Positions 33,737 through 43,583 of a stretch of 64,000 nt of DNA are shown here, piece by piece. Source of the DNA: Periconia sp. R9002 (Eukaryota; Ascomycota; Dothideomycetes; Pleosporales; Periconiaceae); assembly GCA_023627715.1 (NCBI GenBank), contig JAMAHW010000008.1, positions 434,001 through 498,000 of the forward strand, in the 5' to 3' direction. The translations under genes and the position numbers were made by a program. Each line of letters starts with the position of its first letter. The first letter of the stretch is position 1. The notes below the pieces were generated by a model. The model did no database searches, was not told the origin of the DNA, and saw only the letters and a program-made list of their open reading frames with translations.

Positions 33737-34802
33737 GGTGAAGGTGTGATGAGGTTGAGAGCTTTGATGTTTGGAGGGACAGGTAGGCAGGACCAGAAAG
33801 ACGAGAAGACCTGGGGGAAAGGTCAAGCGTTCGCTTAGTAGGTCGGGGAGTGGAGGTGGAGTGGCAGCGGGAAGTTGATGTTGGCTAGGCAGCAGCTGAT
33901 GTCCAGGTTTGGTCCAGGTTGGGAGTTGGCAAACGACGGTTGACCAGTGCAAGCAAAGATGCAGAATAGCAAGAGGGTATTAGGGAGGATACAGAGCTGA
34001 TATGTGGCTATGTAGGTTGATGGCCAGATGTGGGCAAAGACAGGGTGGATTACTACATCACGTATTGAGGGAGAGTAGATGGGTACAAACATGTAGGCGG
34101 GGCAGCGTGTTAATGTGCCTGGTCTCCAGGAGGCTCAAGCGGTGATTATGGCGGTGCAACCTGGTTCAATCGGCCCCCATTGGGTGCTTTGCATACGTAC
34201 ACAGTACTTAGGAACAACCGGTGAGGGGGGCATGGTGAGGATGGGTGTTTGATAGGATCGATCAGCTCTCGCTGGACAGCACTTAACAACAATGTACATC
34301 AATGTGCTGCAGCCCTACATGTAAAGAAAAAGTCGAAGCAAATAACATGGCAGTAAATGCATCTTCGCAATCTAGACGTAGACAATGCGCTTCCAAAGAA
34401 ATGGGGATACCTCACTATGTATGTATGTGAAGATGAGGTCGACAAATGGATGGGTAGATGCATCCTTAGTGTCTCTAAGAGGGGTTCTCCCCACTCCGCC
34501 TCCCCCCTCCCCGCCCTACAGTCAGTTACGTTACTGCAGGCCTCCGCAGCTCCAGCCACTCTGCGCCACCCTCTCCCTTCACATGTCTCTTGCCATGGTC
34601 CCATAGTCGCCTGTTCAATCTTCTCCATCCCCAAACAAACAATCTTTTCGTTTCTTTGACCCCCTCCCCAATTCCCCTTCTTTTCTTGTACAATACACGT
34701 TTCGCTTCTCGCTGTCCTTCCCTCTTCGTGCGTCGCCGATTCCGCCTGTTCCGCCTTGAACCATCCCCACCCGCCCTCTGCCAACATTACAATACTACTG
34801 CC
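33737..34802. other. Divergent promoter region of the BTB and small membrane-protein genes
   Basis: 1066 bp. 34490-34800 is C/T-rich, as expected for the leader of the gene starting at 34803. TATGTAGG words occur near 34010 and 34090. No gene seen. Confidence 0.5.
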
Positions 34803-35241
34803 ATGGGTCTGTTTTCCATTCTTCCCACAGAGTACCTTTTCATAGAGACCTGGTTAGGGAGAATCTTTGTGAGAGACACTCCACCACACTGCGCGTGCTT
34901 CAATTAATTGCCCTGCTCAGCTGCTTCTCGGTGCCTTCATGCTCGGTCCATGGGTCTGCCTCGTCGTCTACGATTTCCTCCTCTATCTCGTACGGTCTGT
35001 AACGTATGAGATTCCTGTCCTGGGCGGTCGCGCTCGCGGGAAGGCTAGACCACGTGCCCCCAGCTTGACCGAGCGACCCGATGGCCATCGCCGTAGATTT
35101 AGTCTTGCGCCTCGCCTTGCGAATTCACCTATCCATACCGGTCGCGATACAAAATCCGACTCATCTGATCCACGTTGGAGAAATGTTCCAGAAGACTCGG
35201 ATCATCATACAGGAGAGGGCGATGCTATAGTGGATGGGTAG
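34803..35241 (+). CDS. Small predicted membrane protein, two exons, 129 aa
   Basis: Found by joining exon 34803-34868 (22 codons, CCATGG start context) to 34921-35241 across a 52-bp GTGAGA..TCAG intron; both junctions are phase 0. The protein has a short N-terminal part (MGLFSILPTEYLFIETWLGR), then one long hydrophobic span at about residues 22-46 (LLLGAFMLGPWVCLVVYDFL). A juxtamembrane YEIPVLGGRARGKARPRAP segment and a hydrophilic Arg/Ser/Asp tail follow. The span followed by an R/G/P-rich basic segment would place the tail in the cytosol by the positive-inside rule. The tail composition looks like a real protein, and the segment from GGRARG to SLTERPDG reads like a conserved motif, but I cannot name a family. 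An unspliced reading gives only 34 aa. Confidence 0.62.
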
Positions 35242-36053
35242 TACCTTTCTCGAGGTCGTCCATCATCCTACAACTACACGATCCTATGCGTTAGAAGGAA
35301 CAGGGGTGGTGGCAGCAATCAGCCCCTTATGGATGGTATTCTCCGAACCAGGTATTCTGCAGTCTCCATGATCTGTGATGTATTCACAGGTCATGTCGCA
35401 ACTACGAATGTGCTCATGGCGCCACGCCCCACACTGTCACACGTACAACTCGTTCTATTCGGAATTTGTGTCAATAAAATGGTTGTTCCAGCATGCAATA
35501 GCAAATCGAGAACGATTAGACGACGAGTGCAATTTCCAAAGCGCGACGCCTCAACGTTGCCACGCCTTCGGTAACTAATAGTGACGTCGACACAAGCAAG
35601 CAGGCATATCGTAGAAGATAACGTACACGCACCTGTAAACAACCTTTCCTGCTTGCTGAGCTACCAGTCTGTGCTATCATTGGAACATGTCACCCCTATT
35701 GAGTTCGAGGTGCAAGGGAACCAGACGTCTTATTCATCCTAGTCATATGCGGTTCCGTGAAGGATGAAGGCTTTTGAATTCACACCTAGCATCACACACG
35801 CTAAAATCGGCGTTCCAATCTTGCTGTATCCATCGCTGAAGAAATCGGCAACGTGACAGCATATGCATCTTTACATGTATAGACACATTTCACGCTTGTT
35901 CAGCTATCGAGTCGCGCTAGCCTCGATCGAGATAACATATGCAGCGACCTGCGAGACAGCATTGGTTCTGGGGGTATCGTACACGCCTTAGACGCTAGCT
36001 GTAGCGGTTATTTATCCGTCGGAAGGGCTTATAGGAAGAACTTTAAGTGACAC
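35242..36053. other. Intergenic region
   Basis: 812 bp between two + strand genes. No frame, repeat or structure worth reporting. Confidence 0.5.
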
Positions 36054-37539
36054 ATGTACAACAGCAAATGGTGTTGCTGGACCTATCTTACCTTTCTCAT
36101 ATTGTGTACATTGTTCTTCATTATGATAAACCCCCAAGTTCTCCAGTCACCGCAGTGGTTGGCCATACTAGGATTCGGCATAGTTGCTGTTGTTTGTAGA
36201 AGCATCTGGCTACGCGTAAATGCCCCTCCACTCTGTAGTCCATTAGGCCTTTGACTATGTAATTCGCAATCTGATATTCCTCTTAGAATCATGAGTCACG
36301 ACCACGAATCACCACTCCCATTCCCATTCCAAAGTCCTCCAGTGAAGGCCAACCCGAGTTATCAGCGGATGCCTATTATCAAATTGATGCTTTGAATGAT
36401 TTGGATCTGCCAAATGAAGAGCCACTCAAGATCCGACCTTTCAAGGCAAAATATTATCTCACGATGGCGATCGAGAACATAACCGCAAACGATCTGATTG
36501 CCATGGACAAAACTTGTACGTAAATGCATTTCCTATCCAGCACAGGATTCGCTGGGCTATTACGTAGCGCGGCGTCTTGAGACCTCGTGCGGTGTACAAC
36601 CCATCTCTTGCAGAACTTCTGGCGCAGTGTCACTGACTGATAAATGTACCTGTAGACGCAGCACGGATTCATCTTAGAAAACAATTAATTCGCGACCACC
36701 ACGACGAAGTCCTTGCCTGGAATCCGATCATCACGCCCGCAGTGCTTGAACTCTACCGCTATCTAATCAACGTATATCTCCCCCGCCGCTTCCCCACAAT
36801 CTATACACTACAAAAGAATAGCCTTCTCAACCATATCACCAACGAGTCTGTCCCACTAACTCCACCCTCCACCGAAGATGCACTCCAAATCCTCGGCGGC
36901 AACATTGATGACGATTTCTTACTCCTGCTACCCATCAAAGACGGCGAAGATAAAGGAAAGTACACGCTACAAGGCTTCGTAACATGCTTCCCCTCCGGCT
37001 TTGCCACGCGCGAGAAGCTGGGATTGAAGCTCGCGGACATTCACGGTCCGGTGCCAGGGTACGCCTCTAAGCTGGAGAGGAGCATGGATCGCTTCTTCGC
37101 GTCGGTACCTGTAGGGAAGATGGTGAAGCGGCATAATTGGGGAATCACGACCGATAAGCGACTCTTTGCTACGAGTGGCAATCACATGTCTGAATCGGAA
37201 CACGCTGACAAAACATCTGGGCGCGGTCTTGAAGAAGGAGGAGGTGTGGACGACGACTCCGACGTCGATCTCAGGCAGGTTGTTCTACGTACGGAACGTC
37301 AGACCCTCCACCGGCTTCCGGAGACGGGCGCGATTTTGTTTGCATTTAAGACGTATCAGTATGGGTTGGAGGAAGTCAGGAGCGAGGGCAATGGAGAGGC
37401 TTTGGCTGAGGCGATCGAGGGGCTGGGCAAGGGAAATGTGCCGGGGATGAGGGTGTATAAGAGAGAGGTGGTGTGGGGTGAGAAGGTCAAGGCATTTTTG
37501 AGGGGAGAGATTGAGATAGATGGGAAGCCTGCCGCATAA
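36054..37539 (+). CDS. Membrane-anchored DUF3445 / HDOD-alpha-like protein
   Basis: Three exons: 36054-36215, 36287-36515 and 36656-37539. Introns are 71 bp (GTAAAT..TTAG, branch CTGAT) and 140 bp (GTACGT..GTAG, branch CTGAC). The product is 424 aa. Exon 1 encodes two hydrophobic segments (about 10-25 and 36-53) that should anchor the protein. The body begins at RPFKAKYYLTMAIE and carries the motifs I associate with the DUF3445 family, now called heme-dependent oxidative N-demethylase alpha-like: AMDKTYAARIHLR, LYRYLINVYLPRRFPTIY, QGFVTCFPSGFATREKLG, IHGPVPGY, RSMDRFFASVPVG, and RTERQTLHRLPETGAILFAFKTY. Enzymes studied in bacteria oxidise N-methyl groups using heme and a flavin partner; activity in fungal members is inferred only. 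The family call is good; the anchor exon is a splice-based prediction. Confidence 0.8.
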
Positions 37540-37717
37540 CTCTGCGAATTTCCTCCTACATGTAACTAGTCTAACTGGTCGTGTTAGATCAGCATTACGC
37601 TATAGAGTTTGTTTCTGAGCAAGAGTTGATCACCAAATCCATAAATCTTTCTTCAACGGAGACAGAAAACCATTCAATTCCTGACCTCCTCGTAATAAGA
37701 CTCTGCTAGAGGAACAC

Positions 37718-38600
37718 TTAATTACACGCTCCCTCCACCGAACCCGTAGAGTTCTTGATAGACCCACTCAAGAAGCTCCCACCAGCACACAACAACCCCT
37801 TCACAAAAGCCCTGGAAACCGTATCTGCGCCGGCAGGACTCGTATGCGTATGATCAACCGGATAGAAAGAATCCACCTTCGCCTTACCCAACGACTGAAA
37901 GATGTTGGCCGTATACTGCCCATGGTCCACAAAGAATGCATTCGCTCCAATCGACGCAGCGGCGCTCTTCGAGTACGTCGTGAACCGACTAGCCGCGTAC
38001 GAAAAGCTGCCCCCTTCCCAGGGGTTGTTGGGGGTAGGAGAACTAATAATGACTTTTGCGCCCTTTGCCGTCAACGCTTTTCCCGCGTTGATCAGGTAGG
38101 CAGGGTAGGTCAACACCGTGACTTTTTGGCCATTGTACGTGCTCTGGCACGTCTCGGAGCCCGCGCCGGGACAATCGGTGCGTCCGTTGTCGCCCGAGGA
38201 GAGCGATCCGCCGTCGTTGTGGCCGAATTCTATGATGACGATGTCGTTGGGTTGGACGACGTTGATGATGTCGTTGAAGCGGCCTTCGACGGTGAAGGAG
38301 CGCGCGCTGCGGCCGCCGATGGCTTTGTTGACCACGGGGAGCGAGACCGAGTAGGGGAAGTAGACGCCCCAGCCTTTTTGTTATTGTGTGGGTGAGTATG
38401 GATGGAGCTGTGGGGTTTGGTGGTTTAGGAGATGCGGCTCATATCATACCGTCTGTGCCTGTACTACCACCGCCTCCTCCTTTTGCCATGGTGGAGTCTC
38501 CGGCCAGGTAGATGGTTGGAGCGCGCTTGACATTTGTTGGTGAGCTTGTCGCCAAAGCTGCCAGACCCACGAGACTGAGGAAATTGGTCATGGACAACAT
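37718..38600 (-). CDS. SGNH hydrolase, rhamnogalacturonan acetylesterase type
   Basis: Secreted esterase predicted to remove acetyl groups from pectin side chains (carbohydrate esterase family 12-like). Two exons: 38600-38450 and 38373-37718, intron 76 bp (GTATGA..AAAG); product 268 aa. A signal peptide covers about residues 1-19 (FLSLVGLAALATSS). Block I is YLAGDSTMA with nucleophile Ser36; an odd Gly-rich insert (KGGGGGSTGTDG) follows. Block III is EFGHNDGG with Asn103. The C-terminal pair is in VDHTHTSPAGA (D224, H227). Cys residues near 117, 126, 245 and 267 could form disulfides. A second in-frame ATG lies at 38591. It is the only plant-wall enzyme in the window. The substrate is assigned by family resemblance alone. 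Confidence 0.88.
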
Positions 38601-39294
38601 CGTGAACGAAACGCGATTTCAAGTCTCAGTAGAAAGTGAAAATGCCAAAAAAAAAATTACATTCGAGAATCAAAAAGAAAAGAAAAGAAAAGAAAATCAA
38701 TGGCACTATATCTATTCACCGTTTGTTTTTCGCGTCCCCAGGGATAACCAGGATAGCATGCTTTCTCCTCATTTCAGTATATATGGACAAGCCTTCCCCA
38801 AGCATTTTTGGTGACATTTTCCGTCCATTAAGCACAGTCCTAGAAACTTCCTTGTAGTTAAGATCTATTTCTCCGTGCAGATAGCCGTTCCACCGGGGCT
38901 TTTTGCCTATCTCCAAATAGATGCAATCTATTCGGGACAATTCGAGCAGAACTCGGTATAGTCCAACCCGGCAATCGTCCTAATTTGTGCCACAAGCCCA
39001 GAAAATTAAATCAGCATATAGGAGATTTAAGAGGTTAGGTCCATGGAGAGAGGTCATGTGAAAGGCGAAGGGTTTGTGGGGTGAGGAGGTAGATCGTGGG
39101 GTTGGAGTAGTCGGCGGTTTACCCTGCGTAAATGCACCAATCACAGACGAGTTGCAGGCACAAAGATGGATACGACATATGGAGCAATAGAAACGTTTTT
39201 GCTTGTCGAAATGGTATCACTAAGAGCCCTCGAACGGGAAAAAATTATCATACACTCATAAGGTTCTGCCAACCCGCTTTCTGCCCGCTATGCC
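38601..39294. other. Promoter of the SGNH hydrolase and 3' flank of the AKR gene
   Basis: 694 bp, with an AAAAG microsatellite at 38672-38697. No gene seen. Confidence 0.5.
38672..38697. repeat. (AAAAG)n microsatellite
   Basis: Four AAAAG units immediately upstream of the SGNH hydrolase start. Confidence 0.75.
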
Positions 39295-40263
39295 TTACTC
39301 CTCCTCAGGCCAGACGTTGTATCCAAAGGTATCCTTCATGTTCACGAACCGCGTGTGCCTTCCCTTGGCAACACTCTCGACGGCCTCAAAGTCCTCGTCG
39401 CTCAATTCAGGAATCTGCCAGTTGCCCTCGATGCGCTTAGGATTCGAGCTCTTGGGCAGAACAACGTACCCGCGCTTCAACCCCCATGCCAGCAACACTT
39501 GACCAAGATCATACCCGCTTCGTTCAGCGACCTCGTTGAGTGTCTTGTTCGTGCGCACCTTCTCGCCCGTGCTGGGGACCTGGTTCTGAGATCCGAGCGG
39601 TGAATACGCCGCGGGCAGGATATCGTGCTTCTTGCAGAATTCGACGAGTTCGGTGTTGGGAAGGAAAGGGTGGATTTCAATCTGGTTCACCATGGGTTTG
39701 ACCTCTGCGAAGCTGAGAATCTTCTCCAAGTCCTTGATGGTGAAGTTCGACACGCCGATGGCACGCGCCTTGCCAGAGCGGTAAATTTTCTCCATTGCCC
39801 TCCACGTGGGCTCAGGGTTCTCGGTCAACTCCTTTTTGATGATGTATTTGCCGTCCGGGCCGAGCTTGGGCTTGTGATCTTCGGTAGACTCCGCGGCTAT
39901 CGGCCAGTGTACCATGAACAAGTCAATGTAGTCTAAGCCGAATGATTTAAGAGATTCATTGAAGCTCCATTCCACCTCCTCAGGCTCGTGGAGGTGATTC
40001 CAGACTTTCGTCACAATAAAGATATCGGAACGCTTGACGGAAGGGTTGGAGGCTAGGAAGTCACGCACAGCCTGTCCAACTTCAGCCTCGTTTTGGTAGA
40101 ACCATGCGCAGTCGAGATGGCGATAGCCCGTCTTGAGCGCGTGCGTTACGGCGGCGTAGGTCTCGCCCGAGGCGCCTTCATTTGCGAAAGTGCCAAAGCC
40201 GACGGCTGGAATCTCAACACCGTTGTGGAGTTTGAAGGTCTTTGTGTTTTGGAGGGGTGCCAT
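39295..40263 (-). CDS. Aldo/keto reductase
   Basis: NADPH-dependent oxidoreductase of the AKR superfamily, 322 aa in one exon; ATG at 40263. The catalytic tetrad is complete: D51, Y56 (HLDCAWFYQNE), K86 (IVTKVWNH) and H119 (FMVHWP). The (beta/alpha)8 barrel signatures are present: GFGTFANEG at the start, GKARAIGVSNF, QIEIHPFLP, and the cofactor-binding LPKSSNPKRIEGN near the end. It resembles the fungal glycerol/aldehyde reductase group (Gcy1, GldB-like) in length and sequence pattern. The natural substrate cannot be told. It shares strand with the SGNH hydrolase 0.7 kb downstream, but there is no reason to think they act together. Confidence 0.93.
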   Translation of the reverse strand: MAPLQNTKTFKLHNGVEIPAVGFGTFANEGASGETYAAVTHALKTGYRHLDCAWFYQNEAEVGQAVRDFLASNPSVKRSDIFIVTKVWNHLHEPEEVEWSFNESLKSFGLDYIDLFMVHWPIAAESTEDHKPKLGPDGKYIIKKELTENPEPTWRAMEKIYRSGKARAIGVSNFTIKDLEKILSFAEVKPMVNQIEIHPFLPNTELVEFCKKHDILPAAYSPLGSQNQVPSTGEKVRTNKTLNEVAERSGYDLGQVLLAWGLKRGYVVLPKSSNPKRIEGNWQIPELSDEDFEAVESVAKGRHTRFVNMKDTFGYNVWPEEE

Positions 40264-41576
40264 TTTCTCCCGAGTCTTAGCAGAGGAATAAGATGGGCAG
40301 GTAAGTAAGGCTTCTCAGCGGTAATGTGTAGATAACAAACAAACAACAACAACAGGACAATCAATGTGTTCGGACAAGGGGATGGGATCAAGCATGCGCG
40401 CTCGCTTAGGAATGAAGAAATATATCAAGGCGGTGTCTCGGTCGTGTTGCTTGTATGCAATGATGCCATGATGGCATCCATCCACGGCCGAAGTGTTTTT
40501 TTGCAGCGTGGTGCAGCCATTCAGCAACGTCACCGCCAGGCTTTGCTTCCGAAGCATCTTCGTGTAGTCTCCATCTCACCGGACACCAACCACAAAAGTC
40601 ATGGAAGCCCCATTCCAACAGTTTCACTTCTCCAATTTTCATGAGAGAGTTGCAAAGAGTGACATAATTTGGGTGGACCCTGACGAGCCAATTTTTGCGG
40701 CTCACTAACGCTAGTGAGGACCATTTTTCACATGGGCGAGCCGTGATTCGCCCAATACAAGTTTGACAACATGACACGCTGCTAAAGCGATGCGTTTTAC
40801 AAGTAAAGCGAGCCGATCGACAGAGGCCGATTACCCAAAATAAACGGGCAGAATGCGGCCGAGCTATCACAATACTCGGCGCTTCACATCCGACTCCACC
40901 AGAACCTTCACGATGTACGTCATTCTTCGAGCATCCTCAAACCGCCACGGCCAAATGCGGTTTTGCAATCTACGCGTAAGAGTTTGCAAACTCTACACTG
41001 GGACGGCGCTAAGCACTTCCAGGAGTAGCTGCGGACCGAATGTGGACCGCACGGATAGGGCTGTGGCGAGTCACCGTACTTCTCGTGGAGACGGCATCCG
41101 CTTTTTTGCAGAACAGTGATATGCAGACCCAGCACACTATCAGTCTAGTCTGTAAATCTCTATGATAAGGGTCTGCAATCATGAAGCCACCCCATTCTGC
41201 TGTTACACCGGTCTACTGCGTCATAGTGTCCATGCTTGGTGGAGCCATCGACTGCTCGACAGCAAAGCTTCAATGCCTAACAACGCTACTTCCGCCATAT
41301 CCTTCCCGGAGAGCAACGGAATGTACACCGGTACAGTCTAGGTGGAATTTCAGGGATAGCGATAGAATCCAAAGGATTGTGATAAGTGTCAAACTTGGCC
41401 TCAGCTGTCCGTGTCCATATATACCTTCCCCAGGACCCTGAAAGATACACCCCTTCTCAGTACCATCAAGTCCCACCCTGCCTCTTAATCGTCTGCAGTT
41501 CGATTAGAGTCCATATCTATATACTTTTTTCCTTTCATCTCTAACTCGTTGTCAAACCCCCTTTCTACCTTTCAAT
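40264..41576. other. Divergent promoter region of the AKR and HAD genes
   Basis: 1313 bp. The right end holds a TATA-like box and T/C-rich leader of the HAD gene. The rest contains only short frames without features. Confidence 0.5.
41416..41575 (+). promoter_or_regulatory. Core promoter and leader of the HAD-IIA gene
   Basis: CATATATACC at 41416 is TATA-like. A T/C-rich tract with a second TATATAC lies between 41515 and 41570, just before the ATG at 41577. Together with the strong codon bias of the gene, this suggests high expression. Confidence 0.45.
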
Positions 41577-43013
41577 ATGCCTACCTTCGAGGACGCTGAT
41601 CTCGGCGTCGATTCTGCACCTCACAAGGCCAGCTTGAGCATCCCCGCTGACGAACACTCCAATGAAAACACGATTGAAGTCCCGGCTACGAGGTCGTCCG
41701 TAGCTGATGTCTCGCACTACATGCACAACCTCAGCCTTTCCCCCTCTATGAAGGAGCGCCGGGGCTCACGCAACTCTTTTGGAACCTCCCTCCCTATCCC
41801 CAAGTCCAAACGTCAATCTCGTCTCAGCTCAGTTCACTATGCCGAGGGTGGGAAGCCTACCCGCCCTGGCATGCCCCCTATCCAGCCAACTCGTGACATT
41901 CTGGCTGCTCAAGTCCAAGATATTTCATCCGAGAAAGTCAAGGCTGCCAAGGATATGGCATTTGTCTTCGACATTGACGGTGTGCTCGTCCACGGTGACC
42001 GTCTGATCCCTGAAGGTCAGCGTGTGCTCGAGATCCTCAACGGTGACAACGAGCTCGGCATCAAGATCCCCCACATCTTCCTCACCAACGGCTCTGGAAA
42101 GCCCGAGCAAGCTCGTGTCGACCAACTCTCCAAGATCCTCCACAACCCCATCTCCACCGACCAGTTCATCCAATCTCACACCCCCATGCGTGCTTTGGCC
42201 GAGTACTACAAGACCGTTCTTGTGGTCGGTGGCGAGGGCTACAAGTGCCGTGAAGTCGCTGAGCAGTACGGCTTCGAAGACATTGTCGTTCCCAACGACA
42301 TTGTCGCCTGGGACCCTACCATCGCGCCGTACCGTGTCTTCACGGAGGAGGAGCGCAAGACATCCCGCCCCAGGGACTTTTCCAAGACCAACATCGAGGC
42401 CATCATGGTTTTCTCCGACAGCCGCGACTACGCTACCGACATGCAGATCATCGTGGATCTGCTCCGCAGCGAGAACGGCCGGCTTGGCACCATTGCCAAA
42501 GACCCCGTCTCCCAGCGTATCCCCATCTACTTCTCGCAAGGCGACGCCCTGTGCCCCACCGAGCACCCCATCCCCCGCATGTCCCAGGGAACCTTCCGCA
42601 TTGGTCTCGAGGCCATGTACAAGGCCCTCACAGGCGTGGACCTGGAGCGTGTCGTCTACGGCAAGCCCGAGCTCGCTACGTACAAGTACGCCGACGAGGT
42701 CCTGACGAGCTGGATGGAGCAAATCCACGGCGAGGAGAAGCTTCCTGCCCACGTGTACATGATTGGTGACAACCCGGCCTCTGACATCATCGGTGGTAAC
42801 ATGTACGGCTGGAACACCTGCTTGGTACGCACGGGTGTGTACCAGGGAGAGGGCAACGACAACGAGAATCCGGCCAGCTTCGGTGTCTTCAAGAACGTTC
42901 TCGAGGCTGTTACTGCGGCCATCAAGAAGGAGTTGGGAGACGACTTCAAGCTCAAGTTCGATGAGAGCATCAACCCTGTGCATCACGGCGACGGTGTTTC
43001 TGCTATTGAGTAG
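41577..43013 (+). CDS. HAD-superfamily IIA phosphatase, CECR5 type
   Basis: Haloacid-dehalogenase hydrolase of the CECR5/YKR070W group; 478 aa in one exon. An N-terminal Ser-rich extension of about 125 residues precedes the catalytic core and is longer than expected. Motif I is VFDIDGVLVHG with nucleophile D132 and acid D134. Motif II is FLTNGSGK (about 168-175). Late motifs are VYGKPELATYKYA (Lys) and MIGDNPASDIIGGNMYGW (Asp pair). This pattern fits subclass IIA, which includes p-nitrophenyl and sugar/glycerol phosphate phosphatases, but the physiological substrate of CECR5 proteins is not known. Third codon positions are strongly C-biased, unlike the neighbours, which points to high expression and explains long open frames on the other strand. 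AATAAA follows at 43194. Confidence 0.9.
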   Translation: MPTFEDADLGVDSAPHKASLSIPADEHSNENTIEVPATRSSVADVSHYMHNLSLSPSMKERRGSRNSFGTSLPIPKSKRQSRLSSVHYAEGGKPTRPGMPPIQPTRDILAAQVQDISSEKVKAAKDMAFVFDIDGVLVHGDRLIPEGQRVLEILNGDNELGIKIPHIFLTNGSGKPEQARVDQLSKILHNPISTDQFIQSHTPMRALAEYYKTVLVVGGEGYKCREVAEQYGFEDIVVPNDIVAWDPTIAPYRVFTEEERKTSRPRDFSKTNIEAIMVFSDSRDYATDMQIIVDLLRSENGRLGTIAKDPVSQRIPIYFSQGDALCPTEHPIPRMSQGTFRIGLEAMYKALTGVDLERVVYGKPELATYKYADEVLTSWMEQIHGEEKLPAHVYMIGDNPASDIIGGNMYGWNTCLVRTGVYQGEGNDNENPASFGVFKNVLEAVTAAIKKELGDDFKLKFDESINPVHHGDGVSAIE

Positions 43014-43583
43014 ATGTTGTCATGACACACGAACCAGTCATAAACTATCAGATATAACCATGCAGTTGGCATGGTTTGGCGTTAGCATTGGCGTTGGAAT
43101 TGGGTACAAGCATTTCAATTTTGTTGTTGCATAGCTTTGCGCAGGCCACTTTGAGCCGCTGAAACACGACTCTATGATTCCCATATAGATACCAATAAAG
43201 TTTCATTGCCTCTTCATTCACTCTTATGTTGTTAACTGTGCTTGGTTACGTCCCTATTATTCATAGTACATCGTCATCGAACTTTCCTGTGACTTCTGAA
43301 CCCTCCACGTATATTGCACGTCACTGCTGGGAGCCCAATGTATGTAGACAGTCCGTGTTACGATGTTGGGAATTGACATGGTCTGATGGTCTGACCACGT
43401 GGAATTGTACCTTCATCCTCTGTAAAAGAACCCACGAGATCTCTGCCGAAAATCGCCTGGTGTGTTCTGCTGGGATACAAGCGTATCCTTCTGGTTGTGC
43501 TGGACAAATTGGCCAATTCTCTAAGAGGCCAGGCTTCTGGTCAGCGGACTGGATTCATCCTACTTTATCATACTCGAAACGCC
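43014..43583. other. Convergent 3' region of the HAD and mitochondrial hypothetical genes
   Basis: 570 bp with an AATAAA signal at 43194 and no coding sequence. Confidence 0.55.
43194..43199 (+). terminator. Polyadenylation signal AATAAA
   Basis: Canonical hexamer 180 bp after the HAD gene stop codon; position and strand fit its 3' end. Confidence 0.5.

Noticed and set aside
41925..42986. 353-codon open frame antisense to the HAD gene
   Set aside because: It mirrors a strongly C-biased gene with clear catalytic motifs; the antisense protein is Val/Leu/Asp-rich with no domain.
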